From Candidatus Binatia bacterium (GTDB taxonomy: Bacteria > Desulfobacterota_B > Binatia > UBA9968), in NCBI GenBank assembly GCA_025922795.1, contig JAICHC010000068.1, positions 1-9,338 on the forward strand: 9,338 nt of DNA, written 5' to 3'. Below, in pieces: positions 1 through 5,699 of this stretch; within the stretch, counting starts at the first letter, position 1, and every line of letters begins with the position of its first letter. The translations under genes and the position numbers were made by a program. The notes beneath the pieces were generated by a model. The model was not told the DNA's origin. It saw nothing but the letters and a program-made list of their open reading frames with translations, and did not search any database.

Positions 1-1
1 G

Positions 2-91
2 CTCCGCCAAAAGTTCGCCGAACGCGACGAAGGCGCCGACCGAAACACCTGGCTCTATTCGTACAATCCGTTGACCGTGAAGCTCGTGTAA
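2..91 (+). CDS. C-terminal end of an unidentified protein (5' cut by window)
   Basis: An open frame enters from the left edge and ends at TAA 89-91. It gives 29 residues ending in NTWLYSYNPLTVKLV. The composition (acidic/basic stretch, then an aromatic segment) looks like a real soluble protein tail. It is too short to assign to a family. The gene lies upstream of, and in the same direction as, the toxin-antitoxin operon, separated by about 40 bases before that operon's own promoter. Confidence 0.55.
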   Translation, partial: LRQKFAERDEGADRNTWLYSYNPLTVKLV

Positions 92-129
92 ACGGTCTGT
101 CTCTATGTCGGCGAAATTTTTGTCCTCAC

Positions 130-157
130 TTGAAACCGAAACTAAAGTAGCTACAAT
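130..157 (+). promoter_or_regulatory. Sigma70-like promoter of the toxin-antitoxin operon
   Basis: TTGAAA at 130-135 and TACAAT at 152-157 are separated by 16 bases. Each hexamer matches the consensus at five of six positions. Transcription would start near 164, leaving a short leader of about 15 bases before the ATG at 179. The -10 lies inside the inverted repeat at 145-165, so a repressor bound there would block polymerase. Confidence 0.6.
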
Positions 158-165
158 AGCTACTT
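145..165. promoter_or_regulatory. Inverted-repeat operator of the toxin-antitoxin operon
   Basis: The arms AAGTAGCTA (145-153) and TAGCTACTT (157-165) are perfect reverse complements around the 3-base spacer CAA. Each arm also contains a smaller palindrome: GTAGCTAC at 147-154 and TAGCTA at 157-162, spaced ten bases apart, or about one helical turn. This is the layout expected for a dimer-of-dimers repressor. Phd/YefM antitoxins are known to bind short palindromes in their own promoters, so autoregulation is the natural inference. Confidence 0.65.
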
Positions 166-178
166 GAAGCGGTGCTTT

Positions 179-460
179 ATGAGTACGGTAGGCGTCAAAG
201 AACTCAAGAATCGGCTGACTCAGTATCTGCGCCGGACCAAACAAGGCGAAGAAGTCATTGTTACCGAACGGGGCACGCCAATTGCCTTGATCCAACCAAT
301 CAGAGGGGCTAGCAAAGCTGTAAGCCGAGAAGCGAGGCTTGCTGCGCTTGCCGCTCAGGGCGCTGTCGTGCTTCCTATCCGGAAACTACTGAAGCGAGTT
401 CGTATGGTGAAGGTCGCCGGAAAACCGATCTCAAAGACGATAGCGGAAGATCGTCGGTGA
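179..460 (+). CDS. Phd/YefM-family antitoxin
   Basis: A 93-residue protein starting MSTVGVKELKNRLTQYLRR. This is the typical N-terminal fold of Phd/YefM antitoxins, in which a basic helix binds the operator. It is followed by GEEVIVTERGTPIALIQP (about residues 28-45), the conserved strand-turn segment of the family. The basic, less conserved C-terminal half would wrap and inhibit the toxin. I chose ATG 179 because the predicted transcript starts near 164, so the TTG at 164 would be effectively leaderless. The stop overlaps the toxin start by four bases (GTGA, 457-460), implying translational coupling. The protein should repress its own promoter together with the toxin. I am confident of the family but not of a specific name. 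Confidence 0.9.
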   Translation: MSTVGVKELKNRLTQYLRRTKQGEEVIVTERGTPIALIQPIRGASKAVSREARLAALAAQGAVVLPIRKLLKRVRMVKVAGKPISKTIAEDRR

Positions 461-900
461 TCTATTTCGATACTAGCGCGCTGATCAAGCGGTTCGTCAA
501 TGAAAAAGGATCGTCTCTCGTTCAGTCCCTGGTGAACAGAGACAGAACTTTCGCAACGGCGACGGTTGCCTACGCCGAAATCTTCGCCGGTTTGACACGA
601 AAACTCCGAGAGGGAAACATATCCAGGCCCCAGTACAACCTCACCTGCCGACAATTCGAAAGCGACTGGCGGGCCTATCTTAGAGTGGAGCTGCAGGAAC
701 ATATCCTGTTGCTAGCCCGCGATTTGATTCAACGCCATCCGCTACGGGGATTCGACGCGGTTCACTTGGCTTCCGCCGTGAGTCTACGGTCTGCACTGGG
801 TGAAGAGATCACATTCGCAGCGGCAGATGAGCGCTTGCTGCGAGCCGCGGAAGAGGAAAACCTTAGCGCCATCAATGTTGAGACGGCGCCTGCGCGATAA
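457..900 (+). CDS. PIN-domain ribonuclease toxin (VapC-like)
   Basis: A 147-residue single PIN domain. The acidic metal-binding residues are in the expected order: D5 in YFDTSALIKRF, E41 in AYAEIFAGL, D100 in GFDAVHLASA and D124 in AAADERLLRAA. PIN toxins of this size are Mg-dependent endoribonucleases that cleave tRNA or rRNA when released from their antitoxin. The start is GTG at 457, with GGAAGA at 445-450 upstream, and overlaps the antitoxin stop. Full length and all four acidic residues argue that it is active. It is paired here with a Phd-type antitoxin, a common exchange of partners. Substrate cannot be read from sequence. Confidence 0.92.
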   Translation: MIYFDTSALIKRFVNEKGSSLVQSLVNRDRTFATATVAYAEIFAGLTRKLREGNISRPQYNLTCRQFESDWRAYLRVELQEHILLLARDLIQRHPLRGFDAVHLASAVSLRSALGEEITFAAADERLLRAAEEENLSAINVETAPAR

Positions 901-919
901 CTCGGCTCGTCTTATCGCT

Positions 920-931
920 CGAACATGTTCG
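920..931. repeat. 12-base perfect palindrome downstream of the toxin gene
   Basis: CGAACATGTTCG is fully self-complementary and lies 20 bases after the toxin stop and 29 bases before the next start codon. It could be a protein-binding site for the downstream membrane-protein gene. The spacing between GAAC and GTTC is two bases, unlike the four of the Gram-positive LexA box, so I do not call it an SOS box. Confidence 0.35.
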
Positions 932-959
932 GGCCCACAACCGCTTTCTTTCGCCGAAG

Positions 960-1238
960 ATGCACACGCTTAGAATCACTCTGATCGGCCTTATCCTGCT
1001 GTCTCTGTTTGTTTTCGTCGCCGCGCAAATCAATCAGCGCAAGACGCGGCCGGCCGTGGACGGCGCCCGTTTGTTCATTTGGGTCTGGCTCGCCGCATCC
1101 GTCGTCAATTTCTGCGTCGGCGTCTTCGTCGCCGGTTACTCCGTGCTGACCGAGCTCGCTGTCCACGTCGTCGTCTTCGGAGTGCCGGCCGTAGTCGCCT
1201 GGTTCCTGTCCCGCCGATTTCGCAAGCACCCCAAATAG
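960..1238 (+). CDS. Small integral membrane protein, three predicted helices
   Basis: A 92-residue hydrophobic protein. Predicted membrane segments are at about 5-22 (ITLIGLILLSLFVFVAA), 37-59 and 64-84. A basic loop (QRKTR, residues 26-30) follows the first helix and a basic tail (RRFRKHPK) ends the protein. The positive-inside rule would put the first loop and the C-terminus on the cytoplasmic side, which fits only loosely with three helices. No catalytic motif is visible and I do not recognise the family. The upstream ribosome binding site is weak. A long open frame on the opposite strand is a low-complexity shadow of this gene. Confidence 0.65.
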   Translation: MHTLRITLIGLILLSLFVFVAAQINQRKTRPAVDGARLFIWVWLAASVVNFCVGVFVAGYSVLTELAVHVVVFGVPAVVAWFLSRRFRKHPK

Positions 1239-1254
1239 CCCGACGGGCTGTTTC

Positions 1255-1360
1255 TGGAAAGGCCGCAATAGCGGTATTCTCGCTGGCGGATGAGCGCCGA
1301 AGAACGTCAAAGAGCGATCCTGGAAATATCGCGGCTGGTGTCGACTCTCACACCGGCGGG
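1255..1360 (+). pseudogene. Decayed TrpF-like (phosphoribosylanthranilate isomerase) C-terminal fragment
   Basis: Pieces of the TrpF C-terminal phosphate-binding region appear in order but in three frames. ILAGG at 1276-1290 is followed by a stop where Leu is expected, then APKNVKE at 1294-1314. AILEI begins at 1314 in a second frame. AGVDSHTG at 1334-1357 is in a third. In intact relatives these read continuously, roughly LAGGL.PENV..AI..VRP.GVD...GVE. The gene is therefore broken by several single-base indels. The N-terminal two thirds of the barrel is absent, because the 3TM gene lies directly upstream. A second fragment of the same family occurs at 9052-9237 on the other strand, and about 35 of 45 bases align between the two. 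Assignment to TrpF rather than a TrpF-like paralogue is from motif memory only. Confidence 0.55.
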
Positions 1361-1539
1361 AGGCATACCGCTTTAAGCAATGTCTCCATGCCACGACCCC
1401 GGTGATCCTCCCCATAGAGGTCAGAGAGCCCGTTTACCCAGACAACCGAGCCCTTCTTGGCGAGTCCTGGTCTGATTATCAAAGAGATGTTGTCGCGTTT
1501 AAAGACGGCCGACTCGATTTTGCGTCTAAGGCCGGAGTC
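1348..1539 (-). other. Possible gene remnant between the TrpF-like scrap and the binding protein
   Basis: On the minus strand, a 63-codon frame runs out of the 3' end of the binding-protein gene in another frame and ends at TGA 1348-1350. It contains protein-like stretches such as RDNISLIIRPGLAKKGS and GLSDLYGEDHRGRGMETLL. On the plus strand of the same DNA a frame is open from about 1294 to a stop near 1578, with stretches such as DYQRDVVAFKDGRLDFASK. Both have plausible composition, so strand cannot be decided by eye. The LAKKGSVVWVNG piece faintly recalls OB-fold SSB proteins, but not enough to claim it. Confidence 0.2.
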
Positions 1540-2515
1540 TGTATTTTCGCTCGATCTCCTCGACGTAGCCGCTCTTGACCACCTTGGTCAGGATACGCTG
1601 ATCCAGAAGTTCCTCGACATTGAACTTGGTGATCTTGGGATCGCGTAGCGCGATCACGTCCTGCGCGGTTTTCAGACCGTTAACGGTGACAAAGGTATAG
1701 GGCGTCAGATCCTGGAGCAAAAATTTATAGCCGAGCTCGGCGAGCTTCCGGTCCGTCTTGAGATGTTTTTGCAGGACGGCTACGCCGCGCTCTTTCTGCG
1801 CGCGCATGATCGCGCTGGCCTCGATGAGCGCTTTGATGAAGTTCTCCACGGTCTGCGGATTCTTCTGAATAAACACCTCCGAGGACATCAACGGGCTCGA
1901 AGGTAGAGCGATCTTGCCCAAGTCGAACAGAACTTTGACCCCCAGCCCCTGCAGCCGCGCTGACTGCAAGCGATCCAACGCCGCGCCGTCGATGATGCCG
2001 CTCGCCAAAGATTGGGCGATCACCGTGCTGTCGCCGATCGCCTGAATATTGATATTGTCCTTTTGCGGGTCGAGACCCATCTCGCGCAGCGATAGCATGG
2101 TGAGGCTCCAGAGCAGACCGCTGAAGTCCTGCACGCCGATTTTTTTGCCGCGCAGATCGCTCGGCTTGGTGATCGACGGCGCCACGAGAAAATCATAGGA
2201 CGCCCGCTCGGCGAACAGCGAGAGGATGATCTTGAGCTTGGCCCCCTGCGCGGCCGCCGTGAGCATACTCGACGCGCTGCCCCGGACGAACTGCACCTCG
2301 TTGGAGACCAGAGCCGTGACCTGGAGAGGAGCGCTGCGCACGGCGACGAGGTCCGCTTCCAGTCCATGCCTGGCAAAAACCCCTTCATCCTTGGCGAGCC
2401 AAACCGGCGTGCCCGTCGCCGCCACCCCGGAGTAAGCGATTCTAATCGTTTCCGCGCCGGCCGGCGCGACCAACAAAACCAGAGCTAAAACGATCCACAA
2501 TTTTGCAGCGACCAT
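1526..2515 (-). CDS. NMT1/SsuA-type ABC transporter periplasmic substrate-binding protein
   Basis: A 329-residue protein with a clear Sec signal peptide (MVAAKLWIVLALVLLVAPAGA, cleavage after residue 21). The mature part begins ETIRIAYSG and continues with GTPVWLAKDEGVFARHGLEADLV (about 35-57). This is the hallmark N-terminus of the SsuA/THI5/NMT1 family, which captures sulfonates, pyrimidines or other small organic ligands in the periplasm. The segment KPSDLRGKKIGVQDFSG (about 117-133) is the usual hinge-region motif. The start is supported by AGGGAGGG at 2523-2530 on the minus strand, seven bases upstream of the ATG. No permease or ATPase gene is adjacent, so it is an orphan that must share transport components from elsewhere or act as a sensor ligand binder. 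The ligand cannot be inferred. Confidence 0.93.
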   Translation of the reverse strand: MVAAKLWIVLALVLLVAPAGAETIRIAYSGVAATGTPVWLAKDEGVFARHGLEADLVAVRSAPLQVTALVSNEVQFVRGSASSMLTAAAQGAKLKIILSLFAERASYDFLVAPSITKPSDLRGKKIGVQDFSGLLWSLTMLSLREMGLDPQKDNINIQAIGDSTVIAQSLASGIIDGAALDRLQSARLQGLGVKVLFDLGKIALPSSPLMSSEVFIQKNPQTVENFIKALIEASAIMRAQKERGVAVLQKHLKTDRKLAELGYKFLLQDLTPYTFVTVNGLKTAQDVIALRDPKITKFNVEELLDQRILTKVVKSGYVEEIERKYRLRP

Positions 2516-3177
2516 CGGATTGCCCTCCCTGCCGACGACAAAAAGAATGCACGCACCCGCATCTGCGCAATTCGACTCACCAAGACAACGTAGCTCCTTC
2601 TAACACAGCGATCGTTTTCCCATCAATCAATAAAATTGTATGGCTGTGTCGGCCGCGCAGGATAGAAAGGCTATGATTGCTCGGCGCAATCGGCCCGCAA
2701 ACAAAAAGGAAGAAGCACAAAAGCGGCGCTACCGGAGGTATCGGAAATGAAGAACCCGAAAGGAAAAATTCTGGCTGAGAACAAGTCAAGCCGTTAAGAG
2801 ATTATCCGCTGGACAAAATCCCGCGACGTATTGGCTCGGCTGGAACAAGGCGTGTCGGACGTGTGGAGGATCACGGCGATTTAGACAAGGTTTTTCGCGA
2901 AGCGATTTTCCAGGACAATACCGCTTGTGCATTATTGCAAGGCCTGGAACTGTGTCTCCGTTGCGACCACAGTCGAGCAAAACCAAATTGACAACTCTGC
3001 CGGTCCTGCGATATGGCTCCGGCCATTAAAGGCGGTAAAAATCCTGATCCAAAGTGTGTCATCCCAACCACTACTATGGGTACGAACAACTGCCCCGGGG
3101 TGGCCACACCTCTGCCCAACGGTCGCGCTACTACGTTACGGCCCCTATCCAATCTCCCGCATTCCTGGAGGAACCAT
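2516..3177. other. Intergenic region without a recognisable gene
   Basis: This 660-base stretch separates two divergent exported-protein genes. Several short frames look faintly coding. One is a 24-codon ATG frame on the plus strand near 2672, very rich in Arg and Lys. Another is a piece reading EIIRWTKSRDVLARLEQGVSDVW near 2798-2865. None is long enough or well enough conserved in pattern to name. A TTGACA at 2988-2993 has only a weak -10 (TATGGC, 3012-3017) and might drive the downstream gene. No transposon ends or tRNA are seen. Confidence 0.4.
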
Positions 3178-4191
3178 ATGAAGATCGCTTGTGCAGCAGT
3201 CGCCCTTTCACTCGTCGCACTCCCGGCTCTCGCTCAGAACGTGAAGATCACGCCGGTAGGCTCCCATCCCGGCGAGCTGTGCGCGAACGACCGCGCGATG
3301 GTTTTCGAGGACCCGACCGGTGTGCGCATCCTGTACGACCCCGCGCACAATCTGACCGGCGGTGACGACCCGCGGCTCGGCAATATCCACCTGGTTCTGC
3401 TTTCGCACATGCATAGTGACCATGTCGGCGACCTCAAGCTGAAGGCGCCGGGTGAAGGGACTTGCGCGAACTCAGCCCGGGTACCCGCGCCGAATTCCAC
3501 GACTGCCGAGGTTGTTGCGGCGAAGAATGCCGCGCTCGTGACCACCCGCGCCATGGCAGGCTTCGTTCACAACAAGGTGCAGGCGATACGCGGCGGCGGC
3601 AAACCGATGGACTTCTGCGCCAATCTGTCCGTCACCGTTCCGGTCGCGGCGGCGTGCAGCTCACGCATCGACCTCGGCGGTGTTTTCTCCGCGAAATCCG
3701 AGAGCGCTTCCCAGCCCGTGGAGATTACGATCGTCTACGCCGCGCACGTGAACAACGCGCCGCCCGCCCTGCTGTCGAAGGCGCAGCGGGATGCTCTCAG
3801 CGCGGACGGCGCCCAACTTGAGTACGGCCCCGCCACCGGCTTCGTGGTGAAGTTTACCAACGGCCTCACCGCCTATCTGTCCGGCGATACGGCCATCCAT
3901 GCCGAGATGAAGACCGTGATCAACGAATTCCACAAGGCCAACCTCGCCGTGCTCAACCTCGGACCCAACCCCGGCATCTTCGTTTCCGGCGCGCATGCGA
4001 TGAACGAGCTGGTCCGGCCCGCGGCGGTGATCCTCACGCACGTGAACGAGCCCGCGACGGAGGGCGGAAAGCTGCGGCCGGCCTCGCAGACGGCGAGACT
4101 GATCAAGCAGCTCAAGCCTCCCACCTATCTCGCCATCAGCGGGCGCGTGATGGAATTCGACGGCCAGGGCAAGTGCGTCGCCGGTTGCTGA
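3178..4191 (+). CDS. Exported metallo-beta-lactamase-fold hydrolase
   Basis: A 337-residue protein from ATG 3178. That start has GGAGG at 3167-3171 six bases upstream and opens a signal peptide (MKIACAAVALSLVALPALAQ, residues 1-20). The frame is open further upstream, but a start there would bury the signal peptide. The metal motif HMHSDH is at residues 77-82, giving H77, H79, D81 and H82. Later candidate ligands are H190, D237 in YLSGDTA and H288 in ILTHVNE. The arrangement resembles UlaG-like/L-ascorbate-6-phosphate-lactonase-type members of the superfamily, but the substrate is unknown. The predicted mature protein holds six cysteines (35, 96, 147, 160, 333, 337) and ends CVAGC, consistent with disulfides in the periplasm. 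A long insert between the HxHxDH motif and H190 carries much of this cysteine content. Confidence 0.88.
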   Translation: MKIACAAVALSLVALPALAQNVKITPVGSHPGELCANDRAMVFEDPTGVRILYDPAHNLTGGDDPRLGNIHLVLLSHMHSDHVGDLKLKAPGEGTCANSARVPAPNSTTAEVVAAKNAALVTTRAMAGFVHNKVQAIRGGGKPMDFCANLSVTVPVAAACSSRIDLGGVFSAKSESASQPVEITIVYAAHVNNAPPALLSKAQRDALSADGAQLEYGPATGFVVKFTNGLTAYLSGDTAIHAEMKTVINEFHKANLAVLNLGPNPGIFVSGAHAMNELVRPAAVILTHVNEPATEGGKLRPASQTARLIKQLKPPTYLAISGRVMEFDGQGKCVAGC

Positions 4192-4201
4192 GCGCCGGCG
4201 A
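4178..4201 (+). other. GC-rich hairpin over the stop codon of the MBL-fold gene
   Basis: TCGCCGG (4178-4184) and CCGGCGA (4195-4201) form a seven-base stem with the stop codon in the 10-base loop. There is no T-run after it on the plus strand (the next bases are A-rich), so it is not a standard intrinsic terminator. It could stabilise the 3' end of the message. Confidence 0.3.
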
Positions 4202-4253
4202 ACACGCAAACAAAAAAATAGATTGTCGAGCCGTTATTCTCTATGCGCCCATT

Positions 4254-4268
4254 TTCGGACTGGGAACA
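4254..4268 (+). repeat. 15-base exact direct repeat, copy 1
   Basis: TTCGGACTGGGAACA occurs here and again at 4510-4524, where on the minus strand it encodes the last residues (VPSP) of an amidohydrolase remnant. Here the minus strand could also read IVPSPKMGA followed by a stop, so this may be the tail of another degraded copy of the same gene end. Confidence 0.5.
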
Positions 4269-4321
4269 ATCAAGGCATGGTCAGGTCTAGGCATGGGGTC
4301 TTGCACTGCTACAAAAGGATT

Positions 4322-4502
4322 TTATTTGATCGTCTGACAACGCTTTCGCATCTCCAGCAGCGTCGGAATATCCATTTCTTCCCAGACGCAGTTTTTTTTC
4401 TTTGCTCTGCACGCAAAGCAAGGCCGATGCGGTCGGCGAGTTCGATGCCGGTGGCGACGTACCGAGCCCGCAACGTATATGCGACGTTCGTGCTATCGCC
4501 GA
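4322..4502 (-). pseudogene. Unidentified gene C-terminal remnant, tail copy A
   Basis: The minus strand first reads GDSTNVAYTLRARYVATG and then IELADRIGLALRAEQRKK, ending in an eight-base A-run (T-run 4392-4399 on the plus strand). A change of frame at that run allows it to continue as NCVWEEMDIPTLLEM and RKRCQTIK, to TAA at 4322-4324. The join suggests a frameshift in a homopolymer. I do not recognise the family. The last 39 bases recur at 5128-5180 (35 matches by hand, with one 15-base insertion there), so this tail belongs to a repeated unit. Confidence 0.45.
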
Positions 4503-4634
4503 CTACTGATTCGGACTGGGAACAGGAATGTTGTAAAGCTGAGCGAAGTTTTCACGCACCAGTTTCGCGCGCAACCCTGTCGGGAGATCGCCTAGGTCTC
4601 GGGCGACCTCCCGGATGGGCGGGATAAACGGGAC
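4503..4634 (-). pseudogene. Amidohydrolase-family C-terminal fragment
   Basis: The minus strand reads VPFIPPIREVARDLGDLP then TGLRAKLVRENFAQLYNI and VPSPNQ to TAG 4503-4505. This matches the C-terminal pattern of amidohydrolase-related proteins (PF04909 type). In that pattern a short helix pair ends in LR.KI..EN...LY just after the metal-binding D in the preceding strand. The frame closes at TAG just upstream of 4634, with no start or N-terminal domain, so only the last 43 residues survive. A second fragment of the same family sits at 5210-5362. Confidence 0.6.
4510..4524 (+). repeat. 15-base exact direct repeat, copy 2
   Basis: TTCGGACTGGGAACA is identical to 4254-4268. This copy lies within the last codons of the amidohydrolase fragment on the minus strand. 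Confidence 0.5.
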
Positions 4635-4720
4635 GAGCTACTTTTCTGACCGATTCATCGCATTACGTTCTGATCTTCTTTTGTCGCCGCCTTTGCCCAG
4701 ACATATTTGGCTGAATGATT

Positions 4721-4909
4721 TTACTCGAGTTTGAATTCTTTCGCCGTGTACTTAACGGTCGCGGCTCTGCGCCCTTCACTTAACGTTTTTACCATAGCCC
4801 CGGCTTCTTCCGGCGTAGAGAATTCGACGATCTTGCCGTCTTCCATAAACCAGGTCAGGCCTGAACCGAGTTCGCGAGCCGGCGTCCGGTCGCACAAAAT
4901 CCTGTACAT
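4721..4909 (-). CDS. Small conserved-looking protein of unknown function (62 aa)
   Basis: A 62-residue protein beginning MYRILCDRTPARELGSG, with an acidic middle (EDGKIVEFSTPEEAGAM) and ending KYTAKEFKLE. It has AAGGAGG at 4915-4921 (minus strand) five bases before the ATG, the best ribosome binding site in the window. That strongly supports translation. The alternation of short hydrophobic strands with a central helix (STPEEAGAMVKTLSEG) suggests a small alpha/beta fold. There is no signal peptide, membrane segment or metal motif. It stands alone between two zones of gene debris. Function is unknown. Confidence 0.72.
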   Translation of the reverse strand: MYRILCDRTPARELGSGLTWFMEDGKIVEFSTPEEAGAMVKTLSEGRRAATVKYTAKEFKLE

Positions 4910-5209
4910 AAAAACCTCCTTATCGAACCTTACTAATCGTTTTGCGGAATTGGTTGGGTTTGAGAGAGTTGCGTAACAAGAACAATAGGGCTCTTCAGCT
5001 GCGTAAGCAAGGGCAACTTAGAGCGGACAACTCACTGCACTGTATAGCGTCAGGTCTTGCATTGATGCATTGACGACGGTGCAAAAGTGCAGAGCCACAG
5101 GGTAGGTCTTGCGTTGCAACAATAGAATTATTTGACTGCCTGACAACGCTTTCTTAATCACTCCCCTCGCATCTCCACCAGCAACAAGGAGAATCTCACA
5201 CTAGAGGTT
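4910..5209. repeat. Non-coding stretch with GGTCTTGC repeats and tail copy B
   Basis: GGTCTTGC occurs at 5053-5060 and 5105-5112, and also at 4297-4304 just beyond tail copy A. 5128-5180 repeats the end of the remnant at 4322-4360, including the exact 14-mer CTGACAACGCTTTC (5140-5153 versus 4334-4347). On the minus strand it again reads RKRCQ..K to a TAA at 5128-5130, but with stops upstream. The order from the minus strand, amidohydrolase end, tail, GCAAGACC, is the same at both sites. No intact gene lies here. Confidence 0.5.
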
Positions 5210-5362
5210 CTAGAATCGCTTGGCGTTTTCCCGGAGGATCATGGCTTTGTGCTTATCGTTGATATCTTTCCCTTCGAGGTTTTCGTTGATCTCATACAAT
5301 GCGGCTTCCGTCGAGAACCCCAGGATCAGGGTCGGGCCGAGGCGACTTCTTGATTTAGCAAT
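5210..5362 (-). pseudogene. Amidohydrolase-family C-terminal fragment, second copy
   Basis: The minus strand reads LGPTLILGFSTEAALYEI then NENLEGKDINDKHKAMIL and RENAKRF to TAG 5210-5212. The pattern EAALYEI..NLEG..I.D..K..IL.ENAKR is typical of the last 40 residues of amidohydrolase-related (PF04909) proteins. Within this family the piece is clearly different from the fragment at 4503-4634, so they come from different paralogues. An in-frame TAG at 5363-5365 and the absence of an upstream domain make this a remnant. Confidence 0.6.
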
Positions 5363-5548
5363 CTAAGCTAAAGGGCGTCGTTTAAGCGCTTAGAAGGCGA
5401 ATTTTCGGCCCGAAAACCACCTCTAAGGATTGCCGTCCGCCCAATCGTCGGAGGGAGAGCACGGAGACAAGGTCCTCGGGATCTCATTACCGCCAAGCAG
5501 TTTTGGGGTGACATTTTCGCTAAGCTACCACAGACCCGCGCGCTGCGG
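5363..5548. other. Region without a recognisable gene
   Basis: No coding frame is convincing. Two short palindromes are visible: TAAGCGCTTA near 5383-5392, and TTTTCGG/CCGAAAA (5402-5416) around one central base. Either could be a binding site or chance. Confidence 0.3.
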
Positions 5549-5578
5549 TTGACAGAATCCTGCGCCTGGTGCTATGCG
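5549..5578 (+). promoter_or_regulatory. Candidate promoter of the TctC-type gene
   Basis: A perfect TTGACA at 5549-5554 is followed 18 bases later by TATGCG (5573-5578), preceded by TG at 5570-5571 in the extended -10 position. The -10 matches only TAT of the consensus, so the call rests on the -35 and the TG. The leader to the start region would be about 90 bases. Confidence 0.35.
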
Positions 5579-5663
5579 GCGAAAAGCGGCATAGAACGAA
5601 CCGGGACATGCCGCGCAGTTCCGCCTGCCGTAAAGCGGCTTCGATAGCGGTTCCCGAATCGAT

Positions 5664-5679
5664 AAGGAGACGCGCGATG
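5664..5679 (+). promoter_or_regulatory. Ribosome binding site and apparent original start codon, now out of frame
   Basis: AAGGAGA at 5664-5670 lies six bases before ATG 5677-5679, ideal spacing. That ATG reads MKTSLTLKCC and then stops at 5707-5709. Adding one base in the A-run at 5697-5700 would join it to the long frame as MKTSLTLKMLLITG, a normal signal-peptide start. This is evidence for a one-base deletion or a sequencing error. Confidence 0.6.
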
Positions 5680-5699
5680 AAAACAAGTCTAACGTTAAA

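Noticed and set aside
920..931. LexA/SOS box at CGAACATGTTCG
   Set aside because: The gap between GAAC and GTTC is two bases, not the four of the Gram-positive LexA box, and no SOS gene follows.
912..1415. 167-codon open frame on the minus strand opposite the membrane-protein gene
   Set aside because: Low-complexity D/E/G/R composition typical of an antisense shadow; the plus-strand product has clear membrane helices.
3013..3177. N-terminal extension of the MBL-fold protein to an upstream ATG
   Set aside because: It would place 55 unstructured residues before a perfect signal peptide that has its own GGAGG at ideal spacing.
4223..4627. 134-codon plus-strand open frame over the debris zone
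   Set aside because: Its translation shows no domain or coding character, while the minus strand carries recognisable amidohydrolase and tail fragments.
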